From assembly GCF_011290685.1 (NCBI RefSeq), contig NZ_JAANYN010000008.1, positions 174,107-238,106 on the forward strand: DNA of 64,000 bases. The letters run 5' to 3'. The notes below the pieces were generated by a model. It was not told the DNA's origin and ran no database searches. It worked only from the letters and a program-made list of their open reading frames with translations. A program made the position numbers and the translations under genes. Origin of the DNA: Cyclobacterium plantarum. Its GTDB lineage: Bacteria; Bacteroidota; Bacteroidia; Cytophagales; Cyclobacteriaceae. Shown here piece after piece: positions 63,952 through 64,000 of the stretch (its first letter is position 1; the number at the start of each line of letters is the position of its first letter).

Positions 63952-64000
63952 GTCTGGTCAATAAAAAGTCTTTTATAGATTGTTTTTAGGTTGCTCTCTG

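Noticed and set aside
1-64000. CRISPR arrays, tRNA, rRNA or riboswitches
   Set aside because: No regular spaced repeats, tRNA cloverleaf or riboswitch core was seen by eye; this is not a substitute for a dedicated search.

Overview
The window looks like a chromosomal segment of a marine or environmental Bacteroidota, most likely a Cytophagales/Cyclobacteriaceae-type organism. The basis is the gene families (DUF5916 barrels, PVC-type heme lipoproteins, DUF2911, a T9SS-sorted subtilase, LytS/LytR with a 6-bladed propeller lipoprotein, a bVLRF1-like release factor), the TAnnTTTG-type promoter boxes, AT-rich spacers and weak Shine-Dalgarno sequences. The genus is inferred, not proven. No rRNA, tRNA or CRISPR array was seen.

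Layout. 1-5.9 kb: an edge-truncated secreted TPR/DnaJ-type zinc-ribbon protein overlapping a NUC1 endonuclease, a BaiN/HI0933 flavoprotein, an Hpt plus single-domain response regulator pair, L-2-hydroxyglutarate oxidase and a VLRF1-type peptidyl-tRNA hydrolase. 6-17 kb: carbohydrate/small-molecule metabolism (Gfo/Idh/MocA oxidoreductase, DUF5916 barrel, phytanoyl-CoA dioxygenase, PIG-L deacetylase fused to a ThuA-like domain with a sodium:solute symporter, DUF2911-TPR, 2-hydroxyacid dehydrogenase). 17-30 kb: universal stress protein, holA, large TPR plus outer-membrane barrel, SPOR-ExbB-ExbD-TonB, folC, trmB and a TrpF-like protein that lacks the usual cysteine. 30-39 kb: lipoprotein plus T9SS subtilase, rpe, small secreted proteins, gyrA and a TPR protein.

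39-48 kb: SLC13 permease, a 1073-residue SGNH/PVC-dehydrogenase/cytochrome lipoprotein, and a LytTR regulator - 6-bladed propeller lipoprotein - LytS kinase cluster. 48-57.7 kb is the accessory part: hairpin arrays, a purple-acid-phosphatase-like enzyme, HigBA, an orphan YefM beside a deleted YoeB, a degraded GIY-YIG nuclease, a RES-Xre module, and a DUF559 (Vsr-like) nuclease gene enclosed by inverted G-rich palindromic repeats that may be a small mobile unit. 57.7-64 kb: two lipoprotein dehydrogenases carrying cytochrome c domains (probable PQQ-dependent surface sugar/alcohol oxidation), a second DUF2911 protein and an amidohydrolase.

The best candidates for something new are the DUF559 nuclease with its terminal inverted palindromes (54.6-55.4 kb), the secreted TPR/zinc-ribbon protein overlapping NUC1 at the left edge, and the bVLRF1 gene. 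All promoter and operator calls are by eye and modest in confidence.
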